A stretch of 38,333 nt of DNA from an uncultured Loktanella sp. (GCA_937132065.1 CAKZNT010000027.1:1-38333); one strand, 5' to 3'; shown: positions 17,296 to 26,801, counted from the stretch's first letter. The notes: generated from the sequence alone by a model not told the origin. Program-made: numbers and translations.

Positions 17296-18846
17296 ATGAC
17301 CAATTTGGACGACGATCACATCGACTGGGGCGGATTTGGCCGCCCGCTTTTTGAAGATGCGGCCGCAATGGGGCTTGGCCGTGTTGGCGTCATTGATGTC
17401 GGGTCAAACTCTGTCCGCATGGTGGTGTTTGACGGCGCGGCGCGCTCGCCTGCCTATTTCTACAACGAGAAAATCATGTGCGCCTTGGGGGCTGGTCTAT
17501 CTGAAACGGGCCACTTGAACCCGACGGGACGCGTGCGGGCTCTCTCCGCGATCCGCCGCTTTGCCGCATTGGCAGAGGGCATGGGCATCACGCCACTGAC
17601 GGCTGTTGCGACGGCGGCGGTGCGTGAGGCCAGTGATGGCATGGCGTTTCGCGAAGAGGTGCTGCGTGAAACGGGGATCAAAATCTGGATCATTGACGGG
17701 CGCGAAGAGGCCCGCCTGTCTGCGCAAGGTGTCTTGCTTGGTTGGCCCGGATCATACGGGTTGGTCTGCGATATCGGCGGATCGTCAATGGAGCTTGCGG
17801 ACCTCGCCGAGGGCCGTGTTGGCAAGCGGGTGACCTCTGCACTTGGCCCGCTCAAGCTGCTCGAAATCCGTGGCGGCAAAAAGGCCGTGAAGGACTATGT
17901 CAGCACCACAATGGCAGACCTGCACGCGCGAATGGGCGCAGAGACGGCGATGCGCTTGTTCTTGGTTGGCGGTTCTTGGCGCGCGATTGCCCGCATCGAC
18001 ATGGACCGCCGTGGCTATCCGCTCACCGTTTTGCACGAATACCGCATGACCGCACGCCAGATCGGTAAGACGGTGAAATATATCGCAAATACCGATCCGT
18101 CCGAGCTTCGCCAACGCTGTGGCATCTCGGAAAGCCGCATGTCCTTGGTTCCCTTGGCCAGTATTGTCCTTAAGGAATTGATCCACGTTTTCAAACCCAA
18201 AGATGTCGCAGTCTCGAGCTATGGTATCCGAGAGGGCATGCTTTATGAGCAAATGCCAAAAGAGCTGCGCGAGCGTGACCCGTTGATCGAGGCCTGCCGG
18301 TTTGCCGAGGCAAAAGACGCCCGCCTGCCCGGCTTTGGACGCATTCTATACGATTTTGTCAGGCCGCTTTTTCCGCGCGCAAACTGGCAGCGCAAGCGGA
18401 TCATCAAGGCGGCCTGCCTGCTCCATGATGTCAGCTGGCGCGCGCATCCTGATTATCGCGGCGAGGTCACGTTTGACAACTTCACCCGTGCCAACCTTGG
18501 CGGCTTAAAGCACCACGAGCGCGTTTTGCTCGGGCTTGCGCTACTCTATCGCTATCAGAATAAACGGGGCAGCGCGCGGCTTGACCCGCTTTATGCAATG
18601 CTCGACGCCACACAGATCAAAGAGGCCGAAATCTTGGGCCGTGCAATGCGGCTGGGTGCGATGCTTTGGCTTGACGGCGAGCGCTCGCCCGGTGAGTTGA
18701 GATGGAAGCCCAAGCACCGCAAGCTGACCTTGGTTCTGGCCCATGAGGCGCGTCCGTTGTTTGGTGAGGTCGCTGAGGCGCGTTTGGCCTCACTGACTGA
18801 CGCGCTTGGCGCGACCACTGACGTCAAATTCAGAAAGCCGGCTTAA
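17296..18846 (+). CDS. ppx: Exopolyphosphatase / Ppx-GppA family
   Basis: This 516-residue protein belongs to the ASKHA phosphatases that trim polyphosphate from its end or hydrolyse pppGpp. The first phosphate loop is IDVGSNSVRMVVFD (33-46) and the second is CDIGGSSMELADL (158-170). A C-terminal HD-like region contains LLHDVSWRAH (about 375-384), as in long alphaproteobacterial Ppx. AGGGA lies 6 bases before the ATG. The stop overlaps the stop of the convergent gene at TTAA. Pairing with ppk favours a polyphosphate substrate. Confidence 0.93.
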   Translation: MTNLDDDHIDWGGFGRPLFEDAAAMGLGRVGVIDVGSNSVRMVVFDGAARSPAYFYNEKIMCALGAGLSETGHLNPTGRVRALSAIRRFAALAEGMGITPLTAVATAAVREASDGMAFREEVLRETGIKIWIIDGREEARLSAQGVLLGWPGSYGLVCDIGGSSMELADLAEGRVGKRVTSALGPLKLLEIRGGKKAVKDYVSTTMADLHARMGAETAMRLFLVGGSWRAIARIDMDRRGYPLTVLHEYRMTARQIGKTVKYIANTDPSELRQRCGISESRMSLVPLASIVLKELIHVFKPKDVAVSSYGIREGMLYEQMPKELRERDPLIEACRFAEAKDARLPGFGRILYDFVRPLFPRANWQRKRIIKAACLLHDVSWRAHPDYRGEVTFDNFTRANLGGLKHHERVLLGLALLYRYQNKRGSARLDPLYAMLDATQIKEAEILGRAMRLGAMLWLDGERSPGELRWKPKHRKLTLVLAHEARPLFGEVAEARLASLTDALGATTDVKFRKPA

Positions 18847-19238
18847 AGGTCGATTTCGCCTGTTTCTGGTTCATCCACGGGCGCTGGCGGCACATAGGTG
18901 GGCGCATCGGCGCTACGGCGTATGATGATATCGCCGTTCGCCAGCACCTCGGGGGCGTCATAGTTGCGCATGTCATCAATCCGCGCCATCAACTCGACCA
19001 ATGCTGGCCCCATCGTGTCACCAAGTTCGGCCATCGCGGCGCCCATCTCGTCGGTCATGCCCTCTAGCTCTTGGATGGTCGGCTCCATCTCTGTCATCAG
19101 GCCACGCAACAAGAGCTTGGCCCCCTCTTCCATCAGGCTGAACCCTTCGTTCAGGTCCTCGGGGCTTTCAGCCTCTTGGGCAGTCATCGGAAGGGCGCAA
19201 ACGGCGACAAGTGCTGTCGTGAAAATGATATGTCTCAT
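18843..19238 (-). CDS. Secreted protein of unknown function
   Basis: This 131-residue protein starts MRHIIFTTALVAVCALPMTAQ, a Sec signal peptide. A Met- and Glu-rich amphipathic helical stretch follows (about 33-90, with repeated EGM, MTDEMGAAMAEL and LVELMARID turns), and then a proline-rich acidic tail. I know of similar short periplasmic proteins in Rhodobacteraceae without a function. The methionine-rich helix beside copper genes may be coincidence. The stop overlaps the ppx stop, and an 8-base-arm palindrome lies just upstream of its start. Confidence 0.65.
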   Translation of the reverse strand: MRHIIFTTALVAVCALPMTAQEAESPEDLNEGFSLMEEGAKLLLRGLMTEMEPTIQELEGMTDEMGAAMAELGDTMGPALVELMARIDDMRNYDAPEVLANGDIIIRRSADAPTYVPPAPVDEPETGEIDL

Positions 19239-19260
19239 GAACCCAATATAGGAACCTTGG

Positions 19261-19279
19261 TGTGATTTACCAAATCACA
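19261..19279. promoter_or_regulatory. Perfect palindrome upstream of the 19238 gene
   Basis: TGTGATTTACCAAATCACA has 8-base arms around a 3-base centre. It lies 23 bases before the start of the secreted-protein gene. The TGTGA/TCACA ends recall Crp-Fnr half-sites, but the 9-base spacing is wider than the usual 6. Confidence 0.4.
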
Positions 19280-19284
19280 AAGCA

Positions 19285-19313
19285 GGGCTGCGCGAATTTT
19301 CGTCGCGCAGCCC
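19285..19313 (-). terminator. Hairpin after the Sco gene
   Basis: An 11-base perfect stem (GGGCTGCGCGA with its complement) with a 7-base loop begins 8 bases after the Sco stop on the minus strand. The following minus-strand bases are moderately T-rich (TGCTTTGTG). This is a likely intrinsic terminator for the copper operon. Confidence 0.65.
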
Positions 19314-19320
19314 TTACTTA

Positions 19321-19917
19321 TCAAGAGGCAAAGAGCCTGCGGATTTTGTCCATCGCGCGGGCTTCACCCTCTTGATAGCCGATTGGCTCAAAGAGCTTGC
19401 CGTCCCGATCAAACAGAAGGACAGACGCGGAATGGTCCATCGTGTAGCTGTCGCCCTCGATGGGAACCTTGCGCGCATAGATGACAAAGGCCTTGATTGC
19501 CTCCTCCATTTGCGCGGGCGTGCCTGTGACGCCAACCACACCGGGAACCCACGACACGTAGTCATCGAGCAGTTCTGCGGTGTCCCGTTCGGGGTCAACC
19601 GTCACAAAGAAGACGCGCAGTTGCTCGCCGTCCTCCTCCTCGAGGATCGCCTGCCAAGTGGCCACATCGCCCAAGGTTGTCGGGCAGACCTCGGGGCAAT
19701 GCGTAAACCCGAAGAACACCGCCGATGGTGCGCCCTTTAGCGTTTCTTGCGTAAAGGTCGTCCCGTCGGTCGCGGCCAGGGCATAGTCGCCCTGCCCGAT
19801 CTTGTCGGCTATTGTCTCGGTCATCATCGGTTGTCCGACCTTAACCCAAAGCGCGCCAGCAACTGCGACAGCCGCCATGCCAGCAAGGATCAATTGAAAC
19901 GTTTTAGGGCGTGCCAT
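19321..19917 (-). CDS. SCO1/SenC family copper chaperone
   Basis: This 198-residue membrane-anchored thioredoxin-fold protein delivers copper to the CuA site of cytochrome c oxidase, or acts as its thiol reductant. One N-terminal membrane helix (about 8-25) is followed by GFTHCPEVCPTTLGD with C74 and C78, and by the third ligand H162 in YTMDHSASV. All three copper ligands are intact. It starts 3 bases after the PCuAC stop, so the two are co-transcribed. PCuAC is thought to pass copper in the same pathway. Confidence 0.93.
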   Translation of the reverse strand: MARPKTFQLILAGMAAVAVAGALWVKVGQPMMTETIADKIGQGDYALAATDGTTFTQETLKGAPSAVFFGFTHCPEVCPTTLGDVATWQAILEEEDGEQLRVFFVTVDPERDTAELLDDYVSWVPGVVGVTGTPAQMEEAIKAFVIYARKVPIEGDSYTMDHSASVLLFDRDGKLFEPIGYQEGEARAMDKIRRLFAS

Positions 19918-19920
19918 TGT

Positions 19921-20442
19921 CTACTCCGATGCTGCTGGGGCGTCGTGCATTTTCATGCCCATTGCGCCCGCGTTTGTTGCGCCAACGGGGAGTTTCACGT
20001 CAACCTCGCCCGCCACTTCAAAGTTAAGGCGCACCATGATGGTTTCGCCTTCGATCAATGGCCCTGTGAGGTCCATGAACATCACGTGGTAGCCACCTGG
20101 TTTGAGGTGAACAGTTTCACCCGCAGGGATCACCAACCCGTCTGGCATTTCACGCATTCTCATCACGTCGCCGTCCATTTCCATTGTGTGAATCTGGGTG
20201 ACGTTCGAGATGGCAGATGCGGCCGAGATCAAACGGTCATCAACAGCACCAGCGTTTACGATATCAAGGAAGCCACCTGCAACGGGGGCATTTGGCAACG
20301 TCGCCCGCGTGAATGCGCCAGACAATGTGATGTCGCCAGCGACGACTTCCATCGCTGCGGGCAATTCCATTGCGTGAGATTCCGCGTGTGCAAGAGTCGT
20401 TGTCGCCGCAAGAAGCAGGGCAGAAAGAACATAGGTTTTCAT
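19921..20442 (-). CDS. Periplasmic copper chaperone PCu(A)C
   Basis: This 173-residue protein begins with a signal peptide (MKTYVLSALLLAATTTLAHA). It carries the copper site residues H85, M96, H119 and M121 in the order expected of PCuAC proteins, which bind Cu(I) and feed it to oxidase assembly. The tail is rich in Met and His (GAMGMKMHDAPA), which may add a second copper site. It lies directly upstream of the Sco gene and downstream of a His/Cys DUF2946-like gene. Confidence 0.92.
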   Translation of the reverse strand: MKTYVLSALLLAATTTLAHAESHAMELPAAMEVVAGDITLSGAFTRATLPNAPVAGGFLDIVNAGAVDDRLISAASAISNVTQIHTMEMDGDVMRMREMPDGLVIPAGETVHLKPGGYHVMFMDLTGPLIEGETIMVRLNFEVAGEVDVKLPVGATNAGAMGMKMHDAPAASE

Positions 20443-20523
20443 AGTATTTCCAGTATTTTCATAGGGTGCTTGCGCGTTACACTGAACGCCAAGGCTTGTT
20501 TCAAAGAGGTGTTTCGTGTCGCT

Positions 20524-20886
20524 TCAGACGCCGCGCGGCGGACCACGTGCAGAGCGTTGGCTGCGCCGTCGCTGGTCACTTTGCGCAAGCGCGGTCAAAA
20601 CCCGCTCGCCATCCTGCACGATCACCCACGGCTGCCCCGTGATCGCGACAGGGGTCCCGCGCGCGGTTACGTGACAGAACGGGCAATGCTCTGCGTGATC
20701 ATGCGTTTGCCCGTCGTCGCAAATGTCGGCGAATGTTCCGCCCATCGTAAGGAACGCGACAAGTTCGGGGCGCTCGGCGTCACTTGGTCCCATCCGTGCA
20801 GCCGAGGCGAATGACGTCACCGCAAGCAGCAAAGCCGCCGCAAGTATGGTCAGATGATATGCGCGTTTCCTAATCATGTGCATCAT
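20524..20886 (-). CDS. DUF2946-like protein with a His/Cys metal motif
   Basis: This protein of about 120 residues has an N-terminal hydrophobic segment (about 12-30) that acts as a signal or anchor. The extracytoplasmic part contains C56 and then H62-x-H64-x-x-H67-C68-x-x-C71-H72. The C-terminus is basic and ends near ARGPP, a common DUF2946 ending. The motif would bind a soft metal, and the neighbouring PCuAC and Sco genes suggest copper. The frame extends to a TTG at 20925 inside the upstream gene, but the ATG pair at 20886/20883 is more natural. No strong ribosome site is visible. Confidence 0.6.
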   Translation of the reverse strand: MMHMIRKRAYHLTILAAALLLAVTSFASAARMGPSDAERPELVAFLTMGGTFADICDDGQTHDHAEHCPFCHVTARGTPVAITGQPWVIVQDGERVLTALAQSDQRRRSQRSARGPPRGV

Positions 20887-20921
20887 ATAGCAACCCGTCG
20901 AAAGGATCGAAATGACCTGAA

Positions 20922-21944
20922 TCAAATAGGCAAGTCTATGACGACCGGAAAATGATCGGACGACGCGAGCAACGCTTCACGCAGTGGCAGGTTTTCGTAG
21001 CAGGCAGGGTGATCGAAGGGATGCCAGATTTGCCAGCTCGGCCCAAGGTCGCGCAGGTTTGGCGAGACCATCACGTAGTCAAGCAAGGCTTGTAGATATG
21101 GCCCATCGCGCCGCTTGAACCGCGATGTCGAGGGCATCGCCCCGATGCGCCGCCCAAGGGCAATCCGTGCATGCGGGTCAAAAAGCCTGAGCGCGTCCCC
21201 CTCGCCTAGCACGATCTCGATGCCAGAGCGTCCGAACAGCTTTTCATATTCGTCCAAGCCCGGACCGTCATTGAAGTCACCCATCACGATCAGGTCGTCG
21301 CCCGCACGCAGATGCCCGTCCACACGTTGCCGCAACCAGATGCATTGGGCGAGTTGTTTGCGCCTGTTTTCAATCGAAATGCGTGTCGCTTCCGCCGCGT
21401 TAGACGCGCCATGCGGCGCCTTGGACTTTGCGTGAACCCCGATCAGGCGCAGCACTTGGCCCGTCCGCGTTGTGGCCTCAATTTCCAATGGCGGCTTTGA
21501 CCATGTAATCACGTCGGGCGCCGCATCCACATCAAGATCAAGCCGAAACGCGCTATCGAAACGCGGTGCGTCACGCCCCCCCTTTTTGCCAACAGGGTCG
21601 CCAATCGGCGCATGCTTTGCGCTTAATACATCTGGATCATAGAGAAAGGCGATCTCTTGCTGCGTGTCGTTTTCAAAGCCGATAATCGCCTTGCGCGCCC
21701 GTAAATCGAACCGCGCAGCAAATGCCTCAAGGGCGTGCGTGCCGTCCCGATGCCTGCTCGTGTCGGGCGCCTCGACGATCATGACCCCGTCCAGATCCAT
21801 TGCCTGAAATACCGCGCCAAGGGCTGCGGTTTGCTGCGCTTTGGTCACGTTCCATCGGCTTGACCAACTGTCGTCGTCGATCAGCAAACCCTCGTCGTCA
21901 AACAGAGTATTGAACCATTCAACGTTATAGGTCGCGATCCTCAT
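20922..21944 (-). CDS. Endonuclease/exonuclease/phosphatase family protein
   Basis: This 340-residue protein has the DNase I-like fold. MRIATYNVEWFN at the start, VMIVEAPD (the metal-binding Glu strand), VIMGDFNDGP and the terminal SSDHFPVVIDL are the catalytic strands of the family. Substrates vary (DNA, RNA, phosphoesters). No signal peptide is present. The ATG overlaps the stop of the DjlA-like gene (ATGA), so I use 21944 rather than the upstream 21971. Confidence 0.88.
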   Translation of the reverse strand: MRIATYNVEWFNTLFDDEGLLIDDDSWSSRWNVTKAQQTAALGAVFQAMDLDGVMIVEAPDTSRHRDGTHALEAFAARFDLRARKAIIGFENDTQQEIAFLYDPDVLSAKHAPIGDPVGKKGGRDAPRFDSAFRLDLDVDAAPDVITWSKPPLEIEATTRTGQVLRLIGVHAKSKAPHGASNAAEATRISIENRRKQLAQCIWLRQRVDGHLRAGDDLIVMGDFNDGPGLDEYEKLFGRSGIEIVLGEGDALRLFDPHARIALGRRIGAMPSTSRFKRRDGPYLQALLDYVMVSPNLRDLGPSWQIWHPFDHPACYENLPLREALLASSDHFPVVIDLPI

Positions 21945-22621
21945 GCGTGGCCTTCCTGAATTGCCGCCCAAGCCGCATTGATCGCAATAAGACGGCGTTC
22001 AGCAAGCTTCACCGCTTCTTCGGGAACCCCGCGCGCCATCATGCGGTCAGGATGGTTTTCGCGCACAAGTCCGCGCCAAAGGTCTTTGATCTCGTCAACC
22101 GCCATATCTGGCCCCGCGCCAAGCACATCATATGGATCGCGGTCCGCATCTGCCACAAATTGCGCACGAATTCGCATAAACCGGCGGTCATCAAACCCCC
22201 AGATTTCGGCAACGCGGCGCAAGAACTCATCCTCGTTGGGGTGGTATTCACCGTCAGCGACCGCGATGTGAAACAGCCCCCCCATAAGATCGCAGAGCGG
22301 TGCATTGTCGCCAGCATACATGTCGCCAATGCGGCGGGCATAATCCTCGAACCCTGCGATGTCCTGACGGGCGAGGTTAAAGACCTGTGCTGCGTTTTTC
22401 TCTTCGCTGCGCGGGATTTGAAACACTTCGCGAAAGGCGGTGACCTCGTCGCGCGTGACTTCCCCGTCTGCCTTGGCCATTTTTGCGCCCAGAGCGATAA
22501 CCGCAATTGTAAAACCGACAGAGCGGTCGGGCGGCGTGCGCAATCGGCTAAACACTTCCGACAGCCCTTCTCCGTTCGCGAGGGCGGCAATAGCGTCAGA
22601 AATGCGGGTCCAGAGTGACAT
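21941..22621 (-). CDS. DjlA-like co-chaperone (TerB plus J domain)
   Basis: This 226-residue protein has a helical TerB-like region (about 35-145, with IAVIALGAKMAKADGEVTRDE and IAVADGEYHPNEDEF) followed by a C-terminal J domain. The DnaK-stimulating HPD is at 190-192. The N-terminus SLWTRISDAIAAL is amphipathic rather than the membrane helix of E. coli DjlA. It probably guides DnaK to particular clients. Its stop overlaps the start of the nuclease-fold gene. Confidence 0.88.
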   Translation of the reverse strand: MSLWTRISDAIAALANGEGLSEVFSRLRTPPDRSVGFTIAVIALGAKMAKADGEVTRDEVTAFREVFQIPRSEEKNAAQVFNLARQDIAGFEDYARRIGDMYAGDNAPLCDLMGGLFHIAVADGEYHPNEDEFLRRVAEIWGFDDRRFMRIRAQFVADADRDPYDVLGAGPDMAVDEIKDLWRGLVRENHPDRMMARGVPEEAVKLAERRLIAINAAWAAIQEGHA

Positions 22622-22724
22622 AAGTGGGCGAAACCTTTGATCGGAGCCACGGGTGGACCGTGGGGGTGAGACACATGCGCTTGAACCCTCCCTATCACAA
22701 AATCACAAGGGTCGCAGCCAGCTT

Positions 22725-23321
22725 CTAGATGACGACCGCCCCATGTGGCGTATCAAAGTGGGCCACAAACCGGACGGCATCCGCTGTCTGGAAGTGCACT
22801 CGCGGATCGGTCATGGCGCACTGCGCGCGCAACTCATCTGCTTGGGGATGGTGGATTTGCCACTGGGTCAAACGCACGCCGCTCGGTGGTAGGCTCTGTG
22901 CCGGATGGTTGGCGTCTGCCGCCCATTTGATAAGCGTCGGAAACCCGCCCTGCATCGGCAAGCGCCCGTCAGCAGGCACGGTGATCTGCCAATTGAGCGC
23001 CCCACGCGTCATTGCAATCGCTGGCCCCGTAAGTGCGGGCATTGCCGCGATGTCGGTGGAGCGGCAAATCCAGTTCCCCCAGCGAGGCTCTGCTGGCGCG
23101 TTATCGAGATCAAACCAGCGTGGCCCCGCAACCTGCGCATTTGGATCAGGAGCGATGACCTCCAGATAAAGACCATCCGCTAACCCCAGCAACCTATTGT
23201 GCGTGCCAAATCGCGGATGTTGCCCGCCCTGCAAAAACGGCACGCCAAGCTTGGCTGAAAGCCACTGCGCGCCCCGGTCCAGATCAACGCATGTGACCGC
23301 AATGTGATCTAATTCATACAC
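22725..23321 (-). CDS. VOC (glyoxalase-like) family protein
   Basis: This 198-residue protein starts YELDHIAVTCVDLDRGAQWL, the first beta-alpha unit of a vicinal oxygen chelate domain with the metal-binding histidine. LYLEVIAPDP carries the likely glutamate ligand. The layout fits the Glyoxalase_3 group. No substrate can be named. It lies 103 bases upstream of the DjlA-like gene on the same strand, and that gap holds only a small CCACGG stem. Confidence 0.83.
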   Translation of the reverse strand: MYELDHIAVTCVDLDRGAQWLSAKLGVPFLQGGQHPRFGTHNRLLGLADGLYLEVIAPDPNAQVAGPRWFDLDNAPAEPRWGNWICRSTDIAAMPALTGPAIAMTRGALNWQITVPADGRLPMQGGFPTLIKWAADANHPAQSLPPSGVRLTQWQIHHPQADELRAQCAMTDPRVHFQTADAVRFVAHFDTPHGAVVI

Positions 23322-23442
23322 TTGGGAAACTCCGCGTCATCATATAGCATTCACGCTACGAAAACCCGAAATACAGCTTGATGCAAGGGCGATATGCCCT
23401 AATTGAGACCAAACATAACTATAACAGTCAGGAATTGAACAC

Positions 23443-24609
23443 ATGGGCCTACGAGCGTCTCTCGACCGCTTTTTCCGTCACGACGCATTTGGAGGCATCT
23501 TGTTGATGCTGTCCGCGCTGGCAGCTTTACTCGTCGCAAACTCTTCGCTCGCCGGCATATATGACAGCGTATTGTCATCATATTTCGCTGTGACTTTGAA
23601 TGGTGAAGGCCTCCAGAAGCCGCTGATCCTGTGGATCAATGACGGCTTGATGGCGATCTTCTTTTTCCTGATCGGGCTGGAGCTAAAACGCGAGATGCTT
23701 GAGGGCAAACTCAAGAACCCGCGCGATGTCATCTTGCCCGGAATGGCAGCGGTAGGCGGCATGGTTGTGCCCGCGCTGGTGTTTGTGGCGATTAACTGGG
23801 GAAATCCGACAACAATGAGCGGCTGGGCGATCCCTGCGGCCACCGACATTGCATTTGCGCTTGGTATCCTCGCGCTTGTAGGAAGCCGTGCGCCTGTGTC
23901 CCTGAAGGTGTTCCTGCTGACGCTTGCGATCCTTGATGACCTTGGTGCGATCGTGATTATTGCGCTGTTTTATACCGCTGAACTCAAGGTCGATTACCTC
24001 ATGCTAGCATTGTTCCCGCTGGCTGGATTGATCATCTTGAACCTCAAGGGCGCGCACCGTTTGGCGCCTGCGATTTTGCTTGGCACGATAATGTGGTTTC
24101 TAGTGCTGAAGTCGGGCGTTCATGCCACGCTTGCTGGCGTTGTGACCGCATTTTGTATCCCGCTGGTGGACCGTTACGGCAAGTCCCCGCTGCATTCGCT
24201 TGAGCATGGCCTCACGCCTTATGTGCTATACGGCATCATTCCGATCTTTGCCTTTGCGAATGCGGGTGTCGTTCTGACGGGGCTTTCGCTTGACGCATTG
24301 ATCGCGCCGCTCCCTCTTGGCATCGGGCTTGGCTTGGTTGTGGGTAAGCAACTGGGCGTCTTTGGTGTCTGTTTCGCGATGGTGAAGCTCGGCTTTGCAA
24401 AGCTGCCCCAAGGCGCAACATGGACCCATATCTGGGGTGTGGCCTGCCTTGCGGGTGTCGGCTTTACGATGTCGCTGTTTATTGGCGGCCTTAGCTTTGA
24501 CAGCCAGATCCTGATGAACCAAACCCGTTTAGGCGTGCTTTCGGGGTCGATTATCTCAGGGGTTATGGGCTTTGCAATTCTGAAACTGGCAAGCCCGAAA
24601 GTTGACTAA
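23443..24609 (+). CDS. nhaA: Na+/H+ antiporter NhaA
   Basis: This 388-residue inner-membrane protein exports Na+ in exchange for protons. The ion-binding aspartate pair is D165-D166 in LAILDDLGAIV. The DGLMAIFFFLIGLELKREM and ATDIAFALGILALVGSR segments are diagnostic. The length matches E. coli NhaA (388). The 121-base gap upstream holds inverted repeats (AGGGC-GATAT-GCCCT at about 23387-23401) and no gene. A hairpin follows 5 bases after the stop. A sodium antiporter fits a marine host. Confidence 0.95.
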   Translation: MGLRASLDRFFRHDAFGGILLMLSALAALLVANSSLAGIYDSVLSSYFAVTLNGEGLQKPLILWINDGLMAIFFFLIGLELKREMLEGKLKNPRDVILPGMAAVGGMVVPALVFVAINWGNPTTMSGWAIPAATDIAFALGILALVGSRAPVSLKVFLLTLAILDDLGAIVIIALFYTAELKVDYLMLALFPLAGLIILNLKGAHRLAPAILLGTIMWFLVLKSGVHATLAGVVTAFCIPLVDRYGKSPLHSLEHGLTPYVLYGIIPIFAFANAGVVLTGLSLDALIAPLPLGIGLGLVVGKQLGVFGVCFAMVKLGFAKLPQGATWTHIWGVACLAGVGFTMSLFIGGLSFDSQILMNQTRLGVLSGSIISGVMGFAILKLASPKVD

Positions 24610-24614
24610 AAGAA

Positions 24615-24641
24615 AGCGGCCTTTCCAAGAGAAAGGCCGCT
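24615..24641 (-). terminator. Intrinsic terminator between nhaA and the mutase gene
   Basis: A perfect 11-base stem (AGCGGCCTTTC and its complement) closes a 5-base loop. On the minus strand it is followed by TTCTTTT, so it is a proper terminator for the mutase gene. It may also stop nhaA transcripts, though the plus side lacks a T run. Confidence 0.8.
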
Positions 24642-24674
24642 GCCTCCGGCGGGAGTTTGATTGGACATAGAAAA

Positions 24675-26801
24675 TCAGGTGCGCGTTTGTCTGATGAGTT
24701 GCAGAATATCCTGTGCCGCACTCGGAATATTCGTCCCGGGTCCAAAGATTGCCTTTACGCCCGCATCGTAGAGAAACTGATAGTCCTGTTGGGGGATGAC
24801 GCCGCCACAGATCACCAGAATATCCTCTGCACCCGCCTCTTTGAGCGCCTTTATCAATTGGGGCGCGAGCGTTTTATGGCCCGCAGCCTGACTTGAAATG
24901 CCGATGACATGCACATCGTTGTCAATCGCATCTTGTGCGGCTTCGGCTGGGGTCTGGAAAAGTGGTCCGACATCGACGTCAAAACCGATATCCGCAAAGG
25001 CTGTTGCGATGACTTTTGCGCCCCGATCATGCCCGTCCTGCCCCATTTTCACGACCAACATGCGGGGGCGGCGCCCCTCTTGCTCGGCAAAATCCTCGAC
25101 GGATTTCTGGATCGCGGCAAAGCCTTCATCGCCCTCATAGGCAGCCCCGTAGACCCCTGCGAGGGTTTTGACTTCGGCGCGGTGGCGTCCGAATTCTTCT
25201 TCCATTGCCATGCTGATTTCTCCTACGGTTGCGCGATGACGGGCGGCCTCTACGGCGGCCTCTAGCAGGTTTCCGCCAGATTTGGCCCGTTTGGTAATCT
25301 CGGCCAAAGCCGCGTCACAAGCCGCTTGATCACGGGACTTTCGGGTCGCGTCGATCCGCTCAATCTGGCTAAGGCGCACGGATGCGTTGTCGATATCGCG
25401 GATGTCGATCGGGTCTTCATTGTCTTTGCGGTATTTATTCACGCCAACGATCACCTCTGTGCCACGGTCGATCATTGCCTGACGGGTCGCCGCGGATTCC
25501 TCAATGCGCAGCTTTGGCATGCCAGAGGCCACGGCCTTGGTCATGCCGCCCAATTCCTCAACCTCTTCGATCAGCGCCCAAGCCTTTTCAGCGAGCTCGT
25601 TGGTCAGGTTTTCGACGTAATAGGACCCTGCGAGTGGGTCGACCACGTTTGTGACACCCGTTTCTTCCTGCAAAATCAACTGCGTGTTGCGCGCGATGCG
25701 GCTGGAAAAATCGGTGGGCAATGCAATTGCCTCGTCGAGTGCATTGGTGTGCAAGGACTGCGTGCCGCCCAGCACCGCAGACATCGCCTCATAGGCTGTG
25801 CGGATCACATTGTTGTAAGGGTCTTGTTCCTGCAACGACACGCCCGATGTCTGGCAGTGGGTGCGCAACATCGAGGACTTCTCGTTTTTGGGCTCGAACT
25901 CGGCCATGATTTTTGACCAGAGCAAACGGGCGGCGCGCAATTTGGCAGCCTCCATGAAGAAATTCATCCCGATGGCAAAGAAGAACGACAAGCGCGGCGC
26001 GAATTTGTCAACATCCATGCCAGCCGCGATTGCGGTGCGCACATATTCGCGACCGTCCGCGAGGGTAAAGGCGAGTTCCTGCACAAGGTTCGCGCCCGCC
26101 TCTTGCATGTGGTAGCCAGAAATCGAAATCGAGTTGAATTTCGGCATACTGGTGGAGGTATATTCGATAATATCCGCGATGATCCGCATCGAGGGCTCGG
26201 GCGGATACACGTAGGTGTTGCGCACCATGAATTCCTTGAGAATGTCGTTCTGGATCGTGCCCGCAAGCAGCGCCTTGTCGTGCCCCTGCTCTTCGCCTGT
26301 CACGATAAAGCTCGCGAGGATCGGGATCACCGCGCCGTTCATCGTCATCGAAACGCTGACTTTATCCAGCGGAATGCCGTCGAAAAGGATTTTCATGTCC
26401 TCGACACTATCAATGGCCACGCCCGCCTTGCCCACGTCGCCCTCGACGCGGGGGTGATCACTGTCGTAACCACGATGGGTCGCAAGATCGAAGGCCACGG
26501 AAACACCCTGCTGGCCACCCGCCAAAGCGGCGCGGTAAAATGCGTTGGATTCCTCGGCAGTCGAGAAGCCCGCATATTGGCGGATCGTCCAAGGGCGGCC
26601 TGCATACATCGTCGCCTTAACGCCCCGAGTGAAGGGCGCCTGACCGGGAACACTGCCCAAATGGGCCATGCCCTCCACGTCTTCAGCGGTATAAAGCGGC
26701 TTAACCGCGATGCCTTCCAGTGTATGCCATGTTAGCGCATCAAGTGGCTTGCCGCGCAATTCTTTTGCAGCAATCTCTGACCATTCGTCGTGTTGTCCCA
26801 T
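24675..26801 (-). CDS. scpA: Methylmalonyl-CoA mutase
   Basis: This 708-residue adenosylcobalamin enzyme converts (R)-methylmalonyl-CoA to succinyl-CoA, the last step of propionyl-CoA assimilation and part of the ethylmalonyl-CoA route. The substrate barrel contains [20 protein letters not shown] and the [14 protein letters not shown] stretch. The C-terminal cobalamin domain shows DGHDRGAKV with the lower-ligand histidine, then [10 protein letters not shown]. It is the single-chain homodimer type. GGAG lies before the ATG at 26801; the upstream frame to 26837 is not needed. A terminator follows. No TTTGCAAA box is present in its upstream gap. Confidence 0.96.
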   Translation of the reverse strand: MGQHDEWSEIAAKELRGKPLDALTWHTLEGIAVKPLYTAEDVEGMAHLGSVPGQAPFTRGVKATMYAGRPWTIRQYAGFSTAEESNAFYRAALAGGQQGVSVAFDLATHRGYDSDHPRVEGDVGKAGVAIDSVEDMKILFDGIPLDKVSVSMTMNGAVIPILASFIVTGEEQGHDKALLAGTIQNDILKEFMVRNTYVYPPEPSMRIIADIIEYTSTSMPKFNSISISGYHMQEAGANLVQELAFTLADGREYVRTAIAAGMDVDKFAPRLSFFFAIGMNFFMEAAKLRAARLLWSKIMAEFEPKNEKSSMLRTHCQTSGVSLQEQDPYNNVIRTAYEAMSAVLGGTQSLHTNALDEAIALPTDFSSRIARNTQLILQEETGVTNVVDPLAGSYYVENLTNELAEKAWALIEEVEELGGMTKAVASGMPKLRIEESAATRQAMIDRGTEVIVGVNKYRKDNEDPIDIRDIDNASVRLSQIERIDATRKSRDQAACDAALAEITKRAKSGGNLLEAAVEAARHRATVGEISMAMEEEFGRHRAEVKTLAGVYGAAYEGDEGFAAIQKSVEDFAEQEGRRPRMLVVKMGQDGHDRGAKVIATAFADIGFDVDVGPLFQTPAEAAQDAIDNDVHVIGISSQAAGHKTLAPQLIKALKEAGAEDILVICGGVIPQQDYQFLYDAGVKAIFGPGTNIPSAAQDILQLIRQTRT

